Notes: generated by a model not told the origin, from the letters alone. A DNA stretch of 64,000 nt from an uncultured Lachnospiraceae bacterium (GCA_937950565.1 CALFCS010000166.1:1-64000); one strand, 5' to 3'; numbered from the stretch's first letter, positions 44,282 through 54,108 are shown. Program-made: numbers and translations.

Positions 44282-46117
44282 CTATTCATATTTCTCTATA
44301 AAACGCTGAATAATTGCCGCACACTCCGCACGAATCGCATACCCCTTCGGATCAAGTGTTCTGCTGTCCTTTCCGGTAATAATTCCGTTTCCGACAGCCC
44401 AGCTCATTGCCTCTTCTGCAAAAGGGGTTATTGATGACGCATCCCAGAATCTGCTAATATCATCCTGATTATCCAGATTGTAACCTTTATACTGTGCATA
44501 CCGGTACATCATCACTGCCATCTGTTCACGGGTAATATTGTCTGAAGGTCCAAACTTTCCTGTATCCGTATAACCTGTAACCACTTCAATCTGATTCGCC
44601 CACAGGACTGCATCCGTATACCATTCTCCTTTTTTTACATCCGGGAACTTATCCTCATACGCAATCTCCGGCTCACCATTCATCCTGTATAACATTTTTG
44701 CAAATTGTGCACGTGCAAGAGTGCGGCTTGTTCCAAACTCTTCTTCGTTCATTCCCTGCATGACATTTCTGCTGTATACATAACCTATATTTTTATAATA
44801 CCATCCCTTTGGAGAAATATCTTTAAAAGGAAGATTTGCTGCCATGACTGCCTTTTCACAATCAATAATTTTCATTTCTGAATTTTGCGCGGTATCCGCC
44901 AATATTCTTTTTACCTCTGCAGGTTTAATATCCGGATTCAGCGCATACATCATCCCCACTGTTCCCGTCACGATTGGCGCTGCCATGGAAGTACCTGTCA
45001 TTGCTCTGTAAATTCCCCCGGGGAACGTACTATACAGATTATTTCCCGGAGCCGATACGTCTTTTCTGCTTCCATAATTTGAATACGAAGCGCGGTCTCC
45101 TAAATCATCTACAGCCATAACGCTCACTGTAGAATAGTAGTCGCCCGGGACATCTGTTATAACTCCATTGTCATATCTTCCATCGTTTCCTGCAGCACAC
45201 ACCATTGTAATCCCCTGCGAAGCCAGCCAGTCACATCTTGCTTGCATAATTCTGTCATCCAGCCCGCTTGCAAGCGAAGCCTTCTCAACTCCAAGACTTA
45301 AATTAATCACCCTGGCTCCCTGAGACGCCGCATATTCCATACCATAAAGCAAGTATGACAGTTTTGTCGTCTTATCTGCTGAAAAAATATCTACTGCCAT
45401 CAATTCTATTGCTGAATTATCACCGCAGGTTCCAACTCCGGCTATTCCTTCCATGTTATTTGCCTGCGCCGCTATAATTCCACAAACATGGGTTCCATGC
45501 CCGGTTCTGGATTCGGAATATACCCCGTTAATATATCCATCTCCCTTTAGCGGACCCATGGTTCCATAATCATCCAGTATTTCCCTGCTGATTCCCACAT
45601 TAATAACATCTTTTAAATCCGGATGGTCAATGTCCACACCTGTATCCAATACGGCAACCCGTATTTTCTCGCACGGGAAAAAATTGCAATAAGTCCACGC
45701 CTCTTCTGCCAGCACCTTTTTCATATATGACTGCCTGTACGCATAAGGATCATTCGTCGCTGCCGTATCTTCATAGAGCGTCAGAATATAATTTGGAGTG
45801 GCGGCAAGAACGCCTTCCTGTTCCTCATAATACTCTACAGCCTCTTCCACCGTCATATCCTTCGGTGTATCGACAAGCGCTATCTCCTGGTCTCCATGTT
45901 CTGATAAAACCTGAATTTCGGATTCTTTCCGTTCTTTCATGGCCTTTGATTTCAAAAAATCCTGATCATACAGCACGAGGACTTCACCTGATGCATAAAA
46001 GCCTTCTGCTGACATATTATCTTCCCGGCTTTTTTCTGCACATACCGATATATCCACTCCCAGCAAAAGGCTCATTATCAAGATGAGTGAAGCTGCGGAT
46101 TTTATTAATTTTCTCAT
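44282..46117 (-). CDS. Secreted SLH subtilisin-family serine protease
   Basis: This 611-residue protein has a signal peptide (1-27) and a short prodomain (about 40-115). The S8 catalytic domain has Asp158 (RVAVLDTGVDIDHPDLKD), His207 (GHGTHVCGIIAAQ), the oxyanion Asn311 (CAAGNDGRYDNG) and Ser377 (TGTSMAAPIVTGTVG), so the triad is complete. Three SLH domains fill about 430-611. The protease would be held on the wall and could process other surface proteins. It sits 23 bases after the GH25-SLH gene and before the CAP-SLH gene. Confidence 0.93.
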   Translation of the reverse strand: MRKLIKSAASLILIMSLLLGVDISVCAEKSREDNMSAEGFYASGEVLVLYDQDFLKSKAMKERKESEIQVLSEHGDQEIALVDTPKDMTVEEAVEYYEEQEGVLAATPNYILTLYEDTAATNDPYAYRQSYMKKVLAEEAWTYCNFFPCEKIRVAVLDTGVDIDHPDLKDVINVGISREILDDYGTMGPLKGDGYINGVYSESRTGHGTHVCGIIAAQANNMEGIAGVGTCGDNSAIELMAVDIFSADKTTKLSYLLYGMEYAASQGARVINLSLGVEKASLASGLDDRIMQARCDWLASQGITMVCAAGNDGRYDNGVITDVPGDYYSTVSVMAVDDLGDRASYSNYGSRKDVSAPGNNLYSTFPGGIYRAMTGTSMAAPIVTGTVGMMYALNPDIKPAEVKRILADTAQNSEMKIIDCEKAVMAANLPFKDISPKGWYYKNIGYVYSRNVMQGMNEEEFGTSRTLARAQFAKMLYRMNGEPEIAYEDKFPDVKKGEWYTDAVLWANQIEVVTGYTDTGKFGPSDNITREQMAVMMYRYAQYKGYNLDNQDDISRFWDASSITPFAEEAMSWAVGNGIITGKDSRTLDPKGYAIRAECAAIIQRFIEKYE

Positions 46118-46140
46118 AATACTGCCTCACTTACTTCTTT

Positions 46141-48012
46141 TTACATTCCATATTTTTCAATAAACCGCATAACAATCGCAGCACATTCAGCACGTGTTGC
46201 ATTTCCAAGCGGATCCAGAATGGTTCCTTCCTCTTTTCCTGTTATGATCTCCATTCCTACCGCCCACTGCATTGCATCTTCTGCAAATTCATCTACAGAT
46301 TCTGCATCCTCAAATTGTGTGAAATCTGCTTTTTTACTTACATCATACTTCTTATACAACGCATACCGGTACATCATAACCGCCATCTGTTCACGGGTAA
46401 TCTTATCAGAAGGCCCGAAAAGATCCGTATCTGTGTATCCTGTTACGATTTTTGCTTTGCTTGCCCATAAAATTGCATCCGTATACCAGATATTATCTCC
46501 TACATCTGAAAATTTTTCCGTATATTTAATTTCCGGTTCCTTCTCCATTCGATGAAGAATCACTGCAAACTGAGCTCTCGCAAGCACCTCATTCGGGCCA
46601 AAACAAATTTCATTTAAACCTGTCATAACACCGGAATAGTATGCAGATAACACGTTCTGCGCATACCATTCAGAACGCTTCACGTCTCTGTACGGTTCCA
46701 GAAACCGTCTGAGAATCGTCGCACACTCTGCACGGTTCGTTAATCCCTGTGGCGACAGCGTATCTTCTGTCACACCCCGGATCAATCTTGTTCTCACTGC
46801 CCAGCTCATGGATTCCTTTGCAAACTCGTTGATATTTGATGCATCCTTGTAATCAGACAAGTCTGCTGATGCAGATGCCGGATAGTTCTTATATTCTGCA
46901 TAAGCCTGCATCATTTTTGATATTTCTTCTCTCGTAATACTATTTTCCGGCCCAAATTTTCCGCTGTCAGTATACCCATTCACGATTCCGTTCTGGCTTG
47001 CCCACATAACAGCATCCGTATATTTTTCTCCCTCCGGAACATCCGGGAATTTATTCTGATACTTTGCCTCCGGCTTTCCTTCCATATTCCAGAGCGCCCT
47101 TACAAACTGTTCTCTTGTAAGGATTTCTGCCGGGCCAAACACCTTCTCTTCCAGCCCGTCCATAATCTCATGCTGATACACATAGGAAACCGCTGCGGAA
47201 TACCACTGGTCTCTTGCTACATCCTCATAGGGACCAACATACTTTCCGCCGTGATCCGCCGGATATCCAATCTGATAATTCAAATCCACATTTCCTTCAA
47301 TTCCATCCACATGTCCCTTTGAAGTATACTGCCATATTGTATAGTCTCCCAAATAATCACAGGCCGTATTCCACTGTGCTACCCATCTGTACCACTTAGA
47401 AAGGCTGGGGTCTGACAAATATGTATTCCACCAGTTTTTCCCCGAATAAATCCCCACCGGATAACCAGCTTTTTGTATTGTTTTACAGAAAGTATTAGCA
47501 ATTGCTGTAAGATCCGCATCCTTTGTGCTGTTATCCTCCATATCATAAAAAATCGGATAAGAAAGGTTGCAGTCTTCAACCATCTTCAATACTCTCTCTG
47601 CTTCCTGCTTCGCGAGCTCTGTTGTTGTTGCGTGGGAATAAAGATATACTCCGTAAGGAATTCCAAGACGCTCACACTCTGCTATATTCCGAAACCAGTA
47701 ACGGTCTTCTCCTTCCACTCCATATCCGCAACGGATAATAACAAAATCCACGCCATCCGCCTTTACCTTATCCCAGTCGATTTCCTTTTGATGATGACTG
47801 ACATCAATCCCCCACTTCGTACCTTCCGGGTGGGTAATCTCACTCACATCCACCGCATCATAAGCATCTAACGTGCTGATAAGCTGCCCGTCTTTATATC
47901 TAAAACTGTTCTCCCTTAATTCTTCCTCCGCGCATACATGTAATGCGCTTCCCAATGAAAATGCCATTACAAGCAGACAGAATATCCACTTTTTTAATCC
48001 TGCTTTTTTCAT
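46141..48012 (-). CDS. Secreted GH25 lysozyme with six SLH domains
   Basis: This 623-residue protein has a signal peptide (1-28) and a glycoside hydrolase 25 domain at about 65-255. It carries the family residues Asp70 (WGIDVSHHQKEIDW), Asp157 and Glu159 (IFYDMEDNS), with NVDLNYQIGYP at its end. Two complete sets of three SLH domains follow (about 260-440 and 440-623), separated by RDVKRSEWYAQN. GH25 enzymes are muramidases that cut peptidoglycan. Doubling the SLH module should raise avidity for the wall polymer. The start follows AAGGGGAG. It is first of the three SLH genes downstream of rfbB. Confidence 0.93.
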   Translation of the reverse strand: MKKAGLKKWIFCLLVMAFSLGSALHVCAEEELRENSFRYKDGQLISTLDAYDAVDVSEITHPEGTKWGIDVSHHQKEIDWDKVKADGVDFVIIRCGYGVEGEDRYWFRNIAECERLGIPYGVYLYSHATTTELAKQEAERVLKMVEDCNLSYPIFYDMEDNSTKDADLTAIANTFCKTIQKAGYPVGIYSGKNWWNTYLSDPSLSKWYRWVAQWNTACDYLGDYTIWQYTSKGHVDGIEGNVDLNYQIGYPADHGGKYVGPYEDVARDQWYSAAVSYVYQHEIMDGLEEKVFGPAEILTREQFVRALWNMEGKPEAKYQNKFPDVPEGEKYTDAVMWASQNGIVNGYTDSGKFGPENSITREEISKMMQAYAEYKNYPASASADLSDYKDASNINEFAKESMSWAVRTRLIRGVTEDTLSPQGLTNRAECATILRRFLEPYRDVKRSEWYAQNVLSAYYSGVMTGLNEICFGPNEVLARAQFAVILHRMEKEPEIKYTEKFSDVGDNIWYTDAILWASKAKIVTGYTDTDLFGPSDKITREQMAVMMYRYALYKKYDVSKKADFTQFEDAESVDEFAEDAMQWAVGMEIITGKEEGTILDPLGNATRAECAAIVMRFIEKYGM

Positions 48013-48038
48013 TTAATATCTCCCCTTTTTATTAAAAA

Positions 48039-49118
48039 CTAGTTATTATACATCTCCTCATAATATTTCTGGTAATCTCCACTGGTCACATTCTTCATCC
48101 AGTCTTCATGCTCAAAAAACCACTTGATTGTAAGGCGGATTCCTTCTTTGAACATCGTGTCCGGAACCCAGCCGATTTCTTCTTTAATCTTATCCGGCGC
48201 TATTGCATACCTTCTGTCATGTCCCTTACGATCCTCCACATAAGTAATTAAATCCTCACTGACAAGCTCCTTCCTCGGATCGCCCTCTGGAAGCATTTCC
48301 TGAAGTGTTTCAATTATAATATGGATAATCTCAATATTCTGTTTCTCATTATGCCCGCCAATATTATAAGTCTCAAACAGACGGCCTTTCTCCTGTACCA
48401 TGTCGATTCCCTTTGCATGGTCTCTGACATAGAGCCAGTCTCTTACATTTTTACCGTCGCCATATACCGGAAGCTTCTTTCCCTGAAGAGCATTATTGAT
48501 AATCAACGGAATCAGCTTCTCCGGGAACTGGTATGGCCCGTAATTATTACTGCAGTTCGTAATATTTGCCGGGAATTTATAAGTATCCATATAAGCCTTT
48601 ACAAGCATATCGGAAGATGCCTTGCTTGCAGAATACGGACTATGCGGATCATATGGTGTTGTCTCATAGAAATATTCTCCCTCTTCCTCAAGAGAACCAT
48701 ATACTTCATCCGTAGATACATGGAGGAACTTCTTTCCTTCTTTGAATGTTCCATCTTCAAGCTCCCATGCAGCCTTTGCAGCATTCAGCATAACAAGTGT
48801 TCCAAGCACATTTGTCTTTACAAACACTTCCGGATTGCGGATACTTCTGTCAACATGACTCTCCGCCGCAAAATGAACCACTCTGTCAATATCATTTTCT
48901 TCAAAAATTTTATTTATTGTCTCTGTGTCACAGATATCTGCCTTGATAAAAGTATAATTCTCTCTGTCCTCAATATCTTTCAGATTTTCAAGATTCCCTG
49001 CATAAGTCAGCTTATCAACATTAATAATTCTGATTTCATCTCCATATTTTTCAAACATATAATGAATATAATTTGAGCCGATAAATCCGGCTCCTCCGGT
49101 TACTAAATACGTTCTCAT
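48039..49118 (-). CDS. rfbB: dTDP-glucose 4,6-dehydratase RfbB
   Basis: This 359-residue short-chain dehydrogenase-type enzyme has the NAD-binding MRTYLVTGGAGFIGSNYIHY, HFAAESHVDRSIRNPEVF, STDEVYGSLEE, and the active YSASKASSD. It carries out the second step of dTDP-rhamnose synthesis. AAGGAGG lies before the ATG. The gene follows the rfbD fusion by 13 bases and precedes the SLH genes. Confidence 0.97.
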   Translation of the reverse strand: MRTYLVTGGAGFIGSNYIHYMFEKYGDEIRIINVDKLTYAGNLENLKDIEDRENYTFIKADICDTETINKIFEENDIDRVVHFAAESHVDRSIRNPEVFVKTNVLGTLVMLNAAKAAWELEDGTFKEGKKFLHVSTDEVYGSLEEEGEYFYETTPYDPHSPYSASKASSDMLVKAYMDTYKFPANITNCSNNYGPYQFPEKLIPLIINNALQGKKLPVYGDGKNVRDWLYVRDHAKGIDMVQEKGRLFETYNIGGHNEKQNIEIIHIIIETLQEMLPEGDPRKELVSEDLITYVEDRKGHDRRYAIAPDKIKEEIGWVPDTMFKEGIRLTIKWFFEHEDWMKNVTSGDYQKYYEEMYNN

Positions 49119-49131
49119 AATATCCTCCTTA

Positions 49132-50835
49132 TTATTTCTCCATAATTTGTTTTATTTTCGAAGCGTCTCCCCAGACTCCCGGTGAATCATATGGTCTATC
49201 TGGAAACGCACCATACTCCGGCCTGATCTTGAATCCATGTTCCTCAATAAACTGATTTACCTTCTCAGCAAGTGAAAGTGGTTCCCCTGTACAGCAGTTG
49301 ATCACTCCACAGATTTCCTCCTGCGTAGACGCTTTTGCAATCTGCATGGCAAGCTCATCCACCCCGATAAAATCATATTTATTTTTTCCGGAATTAAACG
49401 GAAATGTTTCTTTTCCCTCTTCTTCCCATCCTACAATTTTTGCAAACAGGGAACTGCTCTTTTTATCATCCCCAAGAATATAATATGCTCTGAGCCAATG
49501 TATTTTTGTGTCTGTCCCACTTGCCGTAAGGAAAGTCATCTGCCTTAAAGCATTTTTTGCAATCCCATAAAGTGAAGTAGGGTTCGCCGGTGTATCTTCC
49601 GTAATTGCGCCTTCCCAATAACCGATTTCATGCATCGTTCCCATAACAGAAAGCTGCGGAAGGCCTCCGGCAATCATATTTTTTATAAACAAATAATGAT
49701 CCGGCAAATCCGCTATATGGGTGTCCGCATTGTGTACAAAGCCATTGCGCCATGCCATATGAATACATACGTCCGGCTTTTCAAACTGCTCATAAATATC
49801 AGCATCACCGCTAAATAACGGCGCCTCCATTCTCTTTGCACGCTCATCTACACCCTCATATGAAAAATCAGATGCCAGAACTTCATGTCCCAGCTCCAGA
49901 AGAGCACTTACAACATGCCTTCCTATATAACCATTTGCACCTGTTACCAAAACTTTCTTTTTTGTTCCCATGGAATCCTCCTTTTTCATTAAACCTCTAT
50001 CACTCAGATATTTCTCAAAAGCAGGACGCCATTCCTGCATTACATACCCAAACTTTTCCCGCAGCATTTTATTATCAAGCACTGAATACGCCGGCCTTTC
50101 TGCCGCGGCGCCATACTCCTGTGTACTAACCGGAATAACTTCCATCTCCAAGCCGCACAATTCGAAAATCGTTTTTGCAAACTCCGCCCAGCTGCAGCTT
50201 CCTTCACACGTAGCATGGTAAGTTCCATATTGTCCGGAATTACATAAAAGGTCGATAACCTTCACTACTTCTTCAGCGCTTGTCGGAGTGCCGCACTGAT
50301 CATCCACTACTTTCACACGGTTTCCTTTTTCCGCCGCATGAAGCATTGCATTTACAAAATTCTTACCCTCTCCATAGAGCCATGCCGTACGCACTACATA
50401 ATATCTCTTTGCAATATCACGCACAAAATTCTCGCCCGCCAGCTTCGTGCGTCCATATACTGACTGTGGAGAAAAAGAATCTTCCTCTGTATATGGCTCC
50501 GTCTTTTTTCCATCAAACACATAATCTGAGGACAGTTGTACCAGTACAGCAGAAACTTCATTCGCAGCAAGGCTTAAATTTTTTGCTCCCAGTGCGTTAA
50601 TCTGATACGCACGTTCCTCGTCTTTCTCACAGACATCTACCTGTGTATGTGCAGCGCAGTTAATAATAATGTCAGGAACAATTTCCCTGACCTTATGCAT
50701 AACCTCGTTTTCGTCAATAATATTAAGCTCTTCCACATCCGTGTTAACCAACTGAACTTCTGGGTTATCTTTATAGAAATGGTTCAAAGCACAACCTAAC
50801 TGTCCATTGCTTCCTGTAATCAATATTTTTTTCAC
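49132..50835 (-). CDS. rfbD: Fusion of dTDP-4-dehydrorhamnose reductase (RfbD) with a second NAD-dependent epimerase
   Basis: This reading frame of 567 residues joins two Rossmann enzymes. Residues 1-282 are RfbD: KILITGSNGQLGCAL, INCAAHTQVDVCEKDEERAY, SSDYVFDGKKTEPYTE, and YGRTKLAGENFV. Residues 289-567 are a complete NAD-dependent epimerase/dehydratase (KVLVTGANGYIGRHVVSALL, then TSLYGIAKNALRQM and YDFIGVDELA) whose substrate I cannot name. The start is GTG at 50835 after GGAG, with a strong promoter upstream. Within the junction lies a perfect ribosome binding site followed by ATG GGA, so the second half may also be made alone. Two stop codons occur in the neighbouring frame exactly where RfbD should end. 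Confidence 0.88.
   Translation of the reverse strand: MKKILITGSNGQLGCALNHFYKDNPEVQLVNTDVEELNIIDENEVMHKVREIVPDIIINCAAHTQVDVCEKDEERAYQINALGAKNLSLAANEVSAVLVQLSSDYVFDGKKTEPYTEEDSFSPQSVYGRTKLAGENFVRDIAKRYYVVRTAWLYGEGKNFVNAMLHAAEKGNRVKVVDDQCGTPTSAEEVVKVIDLLCNSGQYGTYHATCEGSCSWAEFAKTIFELCGLEMEVIPVSTQEYGAAAERPAYSVLDNKMLREKFGYVMQEWRPAFEKYLSDRGLMKKEDSMGTKKKVLVTGANGYIGRHVVSALLELGHEVLASDFSYEGVDERAKRMEAPLFSGDADIYEQFEKPDVCIHMAWRNGFVHNADTHIADLPDHYLFIKNMIAGGLPQLSVMGTMHEIGYWEGAITEDTPANPTSLYGIAKNALRQMTFLTASGTDTKIHWLRAYYILGDDKKSSSLFAKIVGWEEEGKETFPFNSGKNKYDFIGVDELAMQIAKASTQEEICGVINCCTGEPLSLAEKVNQFIEEHGFKIRPEYGAFPDRPYDSPGVWGDASKIKQIMEK
49969..49983 (-). promoter_or_regulatory. Internal ribosome binding site and start inside the rfbD fusion
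   Basis: On the minus strand AAGGAGG (49983-49977) is followed after five bases by ATG (49971-49969), exactly at the first residue of the epimerase half (MGTKKKVLVTGANG). Confidence 0.7.
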
Positions 50836-50867
50836 TTCTATATCTCCAACCTTTCTTTCCGACATCT

Positions 50868-50896
50868 ATTCTATCTTAAATCCTTATCAATTTCAA
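50868..50896 (-). promoter_or_regulatory. Sigma-A promoter before the rfbD fusion
   Basis: On the minus strand TTGAAA (50896-50891) and TAGAAT (50873-50868) are separated by 17 bases. It lies in the 103-base gap after the DHHW gene and probably drives the rhamnan/SLH operon. Confidence 0.7.
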
Positions 50897-50938
50897 CCTG
50901 CTGGTTTTTCTTTCCTATTCCTGCTAAAATAATTTTTG

Positions 50939-52189
50939 CTATCCTTCCGCAAGAACATCTGCAATAGAATTATCTGTCACAAATGTATTTACATTATATA
51001 AAAACAATATATCTGTAATCATACAACTCTCAATAATATTATCAACGCTGTCATAAAAATATCTTGGATCAATCACAATAATATTCTGATAATACGGAAG
51101 TAAAAACTGTACCATACAATTTGCGTAAGAATCTTTAAAAAGCAAAAGGTTCCTGCGTTCTTTTTGCGTTGTGCTAATATCTATTCTTGCATGATTTCCG
51201 CCAAAAAAAACAGTATATTTATCTTTTTTCTTTAAACTTGCGCTGTCGTAAATCGAAGTTGTTTTCTTTCCTTCTTCTGTATACAATACAACATATTCTG
51301 TTTGAACATCCTTCGGTTCATATATCTTTACCGTATCTTTGGAACCATGATAACCGCTTTTTGAAGCCAGTGTACCCTGAAAATCCCCTGCAACCGTATA
51401 TACATTATAATCTAAGGCCACATTTTCCAGATCCATCTCTTTTGCGATCTCTTTAAACCCATAATATGCCCCAAGGCTTGTCCAGTGATGATCCGTTTTA
51501 TAATAAATTTCTTCCTGTGCGTGCTTCTTCATCACTGAAGACATATCAATATTTTTGATGCTGTTTCCTCCGAAGTGTCGTATCCTGGCAATATCTTCAT
51601 CTTGATTACGTACAGGCGCTCCATAAGGCATCTTATCTTTTAAAATATGGGAAGCATTGGGAACGAGACTCATATACACAGGAATATCAGAATGTCTTTC
51701 CGCCAATGCCGCTATGCTTTTTACATTTTTCTCTACATTTTCCCAATTCGGTGTATCCGGCTTTTCTATAAGATATCCCTTTTTCCCAAGATACACACCA
51801 TTCGATTCCTTTTTTCCCATAAGCTTGTCTTCATAAAGCTTCAAAGTAATCCATTGATTTCTCATAAAAAACTGATCGGAAACATAGCTTTCAAACTCGG
51901 ACATATATTTTCCACTTTTTACCGATTCCCATGTCATTTCCGGACGTCCGGCCAGCACACGGTTCTCAGACTCAGAAAACTTCTCATCTCTCTTTATCAG
52001 ATTAATCAAAAAAACAAGTCCCAATACAATAACAAATATTTTTGCCAGCCGAACGCGCAGTTGAATCTGCCGCCGCTTCCGGATTCCTTTTCCAGAATTG
52101 CGGACTTCAGAACTCTTACGGACGGATTTCATCTCCTGCCGCGCGTTATGCTGCTCTTTCTTTCTATCTTTTTCTTCCTGCTCCCTCAT
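50939..52189 (-). CDS. DHHW-family SGNH-like protein, partner of MBOAT transferase
   Basis: This 416-residue protein has a highly charged cytoplasmic N-terminus (about 1-45), one membrane helix near 48-64, and an extracellular AlgX/AlgJ-like domain. The family motif is intact as YKTDHHWTSLGAYYG, and the serine is in LLLFKDSYANCMVQFLLPY. It should transfer acetyl groups from its MBOAT partner, whose gene ends 11 bases upstream, to a surface polymer. Unlike the second copy in the window it keeps the full DHHW motif. A promoter for the rhamnan genes lies in the gap that follows. Confidence 0.9.
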   Translation of the reverse strand: MREQEEKDRKKEQHNARQEMKSVRKSSEVRNSGKGIRKRRQIQLRVRLAKIFVIVLGLVFLINLIKRDEKFSESENRVLAGRPEMTWESVKSGKYMSEFESYVSDQFFMRNQWITLKLYEDKLMGKKESNGVYLGKKGYLIEKPDTPNWENVEKNVKSIAALAERHSDIPVYMSLVPNASHILKDKMPYGAPVRNQDEDIARIRHFGGNSIKNIDMSSVMKKHAQEEIYYKTDHHWTSLGAYYGFKEIAKEMDLENVALDYNVYTVAGDFQGTLASKSGYHGSKDTVKIYEPKDVQTEYVVLYTEEGKKTTSIYDSASLKKKDKYTVFFGGNHARIDISTTQKERRNLLLFKDSYANCMVQFLLPYYQNIIVIDPRYFYDSVDNIIESCMITDILFLYNVNTFVTDNSIADVLAEG

Positions 52190-52200
52190 TTTCGGCTCTC

Positions 52201-53610
52201 CTAAAATCTAAAATACAAAAATGGATTATACGTAGCATTTACAAGGCATGCCGTCGCCAGCACAAAAATTAATATATAGGAAATCATTGCAATACTGCGA
52301 TAACTTTTCTTTCCCGTCTCCAACCGCAAAAACTTTTTATAAGTATATGGAACCGAGCATATAATCAGCACAATAAACATCAAAAGGTTATTATACAAAT
52401 AATATACTGCCATGGAATCCGCGAAACCATTTGCCCCTATTCCAAGCATTGTCCCGAGATATCCGAATGCACTTCCAATATTGGGAGAAAAGAAAAACAC
52501 CCATCCGATCATAACAAGAAACATTGTATAAATATGTTTTACAAAAGCAGGCAGGCGCTCCAGTATATCTTTCAGCAAATATTTTTCAATGATTAACAGT
52601 ATGCCATAATATAATCCCCAAAACACGAAATTCCACGCCGCTCCATGCCAGAGACCCGTCAACATCCAAACCACAAAAATATTACGTATATGCTTCGGTA
52701 CGCTGACCCTGTTGCCGCCCAGCGGAATATATACATACTCTCTAAACCAGGAGCTTAACGATATATGCCATCTTCTCCAAAAATCAGTGATGCTTGTAGC
52801 GGTGTATGGGTATTCAAAGTTTTTCATAAACTCAAACCCAAACATCTTCCCCAGTCCAATCGCCATATCTGAATATCCGCTAAAATCAAAATATATCTGA
52901 AAAGTATATGCAGCACAGCCAATCCACGCAGTGAGCACAGACGCTTCTCCTGCCGGTATCGCCGCAATTGTATCAAAAGTCATTCCTATATTATTAGCAA
53001 GAAGAACCTTTTTCCCAAGTCCTCTTAAAAACCATGCTGTACCATCTCCAAATTTTGCAAGACTTTCTTTTCGTTTCGTCAACTGCACTTCTACATCCGC
53101 ATAACGCACAATAGGACCTGCGATCAATTGCGGAAACATAGAAATATATGTACCAAAGTGAAGCAGATTTTTCTGCACCTTTACATTTCCTCTATATACA
53201 TCAATCACATAGGACAATGTCTGGAATGTATAAAAAGATATACCAATTGGAAGAGGAAGCGCTTTATAAGGGATATCTACCGGTAACAGGTTATTCATAT
53301 TCTCTAGCAGGAAACCATAATACTTGAAAAAGCCCAGCATTCCCAAATTCACAACAACAGACAGAATAAATGTGACTTTTGCCTGTCCTATGCGCCCTCT
53401 GCCTTTCCAATAATCAATCTCTATTCCCGATATATAATTATATACAATACTAAACATCATCAGTACAATATATACCGGTTCTCCCCATGCATAAAAAATA
53501 AGGCTCGCAATCAAAATTACAGCATTTTTAAATTTTTTCGGAACAAGAAAATATGCCAGAAGTACAATCGGCAAAAAAACAAACAAAAAAAACACACTAC
53601 TAAAAATCAT
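52201..53610 (-). CDS. MBOAT-family O-acyltransferase (AlgI/PatA-like)
   Basis: This 469-residue polytopic protein has LPIGISFYTFQTLSYVIDVY, FPQLIAGPIVRYADVE, DFSGYSDMAIGLGKMFGFEF, and DFWRRWHISLSSWFREYVYI. The catalytic histidine is in TGLWHGAAWNFVFWG. It is closely similar to the MBOAT at 29426-30832. It belongs to a four-gene cassette read in order SGNH hydrolase, DUF4358, MBOAT, DHHW. Acetylation of an extracellular polymer is the expected job. Confidence 0.93.
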   Translation of the reverse strand: MIFSSVFFLFVFLPIVLLAYFLVPKKFKNAVILIASLIFYAWGEPVYIVLMMFSIVYNYISGIEIDYWKGRGRIGQAKVTFILSVVVNLGMLGFFKYYGFLLENMNNLLPVDIPYKALPLPIGISFYTFQTLSYVIDVYRGNVKVQKNLLHFGTYISMFPQLIAGPIVRYADVEVQLTKRKESLAKFGDGTAWFLRGLGKKVLLANNIGMTFDTIAAIPAGEASVLTAWIGCAAYTFQIYFDFSGYSDMAIGLGKMFGFEFMKNFEYPYTATSITDFWRRWHISLSSWFREYVYIPLGGNRVSVPKHIRNIFVVWMLTGLWHGAAWNFVFWGLYYGILLIIEKYLLKDILERLPAFVKHIYTMFLVMIGWVFFFSPNIGSAFGYLGTMLGIGANGFADSMAVYYLYNNLLMFIVLIICSVPYTYKKFLRLETGKKSYRSIAMISYILIFVLATACLVNATYNPFLYFRF

Positions 53611-53625
53611 AACTTCTACTTTCCC

Positions 53626-54108
53626 CTACAGACTTTTCTGAAATGCCTTGTCTGCCGCCTTTGCTTTATTATTTACTACATATAAAATATAATTTCCTCT
53701 CACATCTAAAACATGGTCATTCAGCAGTTTGCATTGTTCGGGGCCATATCCCTCAAAACTTTCCAACTGCTTGTCCAGACGTTTCTTTATCGCTTCTTCC
53801 ACCGCTTCCGCCTGCTCTGTACTCTTTAATTTCACGATCAGCAATTCCTCTACTTCCATGTTTGAGCCAGCAACATAAAGCGAAACCCCTTCATAATCAT
53901 TCGCATTGATTCCATATAACCTTTTCACCATACGGTGATCTGATTCAGAAAGTTTCTCCATATCTATAGACTTCGTAATATTTTCTGTTACTTTAGAAAT
54001 TTTAGAATTGCTTACTTCTCCATTTCTCAATAATCCGCCAATAAACACAAGCAATGCAACTATCAATATGTACTTCACAATGCCAACACACTTCATTACT
54101 TTTTCCAT
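53626..54108 (-). CDS. DUF4358 membrane-anchored protein
   Basis: This 160-residue protein has an N-terminal membrane helix (about 8-26) and an extracellular domain that fits the DUF4358 pattern: KLSESDHRMVKRLYGINAND, then EVEELLIVKLKSTEQAEAVE and GNYILYVVNNKAKA near the end. Function is unknown. In clostridia the family is repeatedly found beside MBOAT/DHHW acetylation genes, as here, so a role in acyl transfer is likely. The start shares one base with the stop of the upstream SGNH gene (TAATG), so the two are translationally coupled. Confidence 0.82.
   Translation of the reverse strand: MEKVMKCVGIVKYILIVALLVFIGGLLRNGEVSNSKISKVTENITKSIDMEKLSESDHRMVKRLYGINANDYEGVSLYVAGSNMEVEELLIVKLKSTEQAEAVEEAIKKRLDKQLESFEGYGPEQCKLLNDHVLDVRGNYILYVVNNKAKAADKAFQKSL

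Noticed and set aside
25094..48012. Main S-layer structural protein among the SLH genes
   Set aside because: All five SLH proteins carry catalytic or CAP domains and none has the large repetitive body of an S-layer protein.
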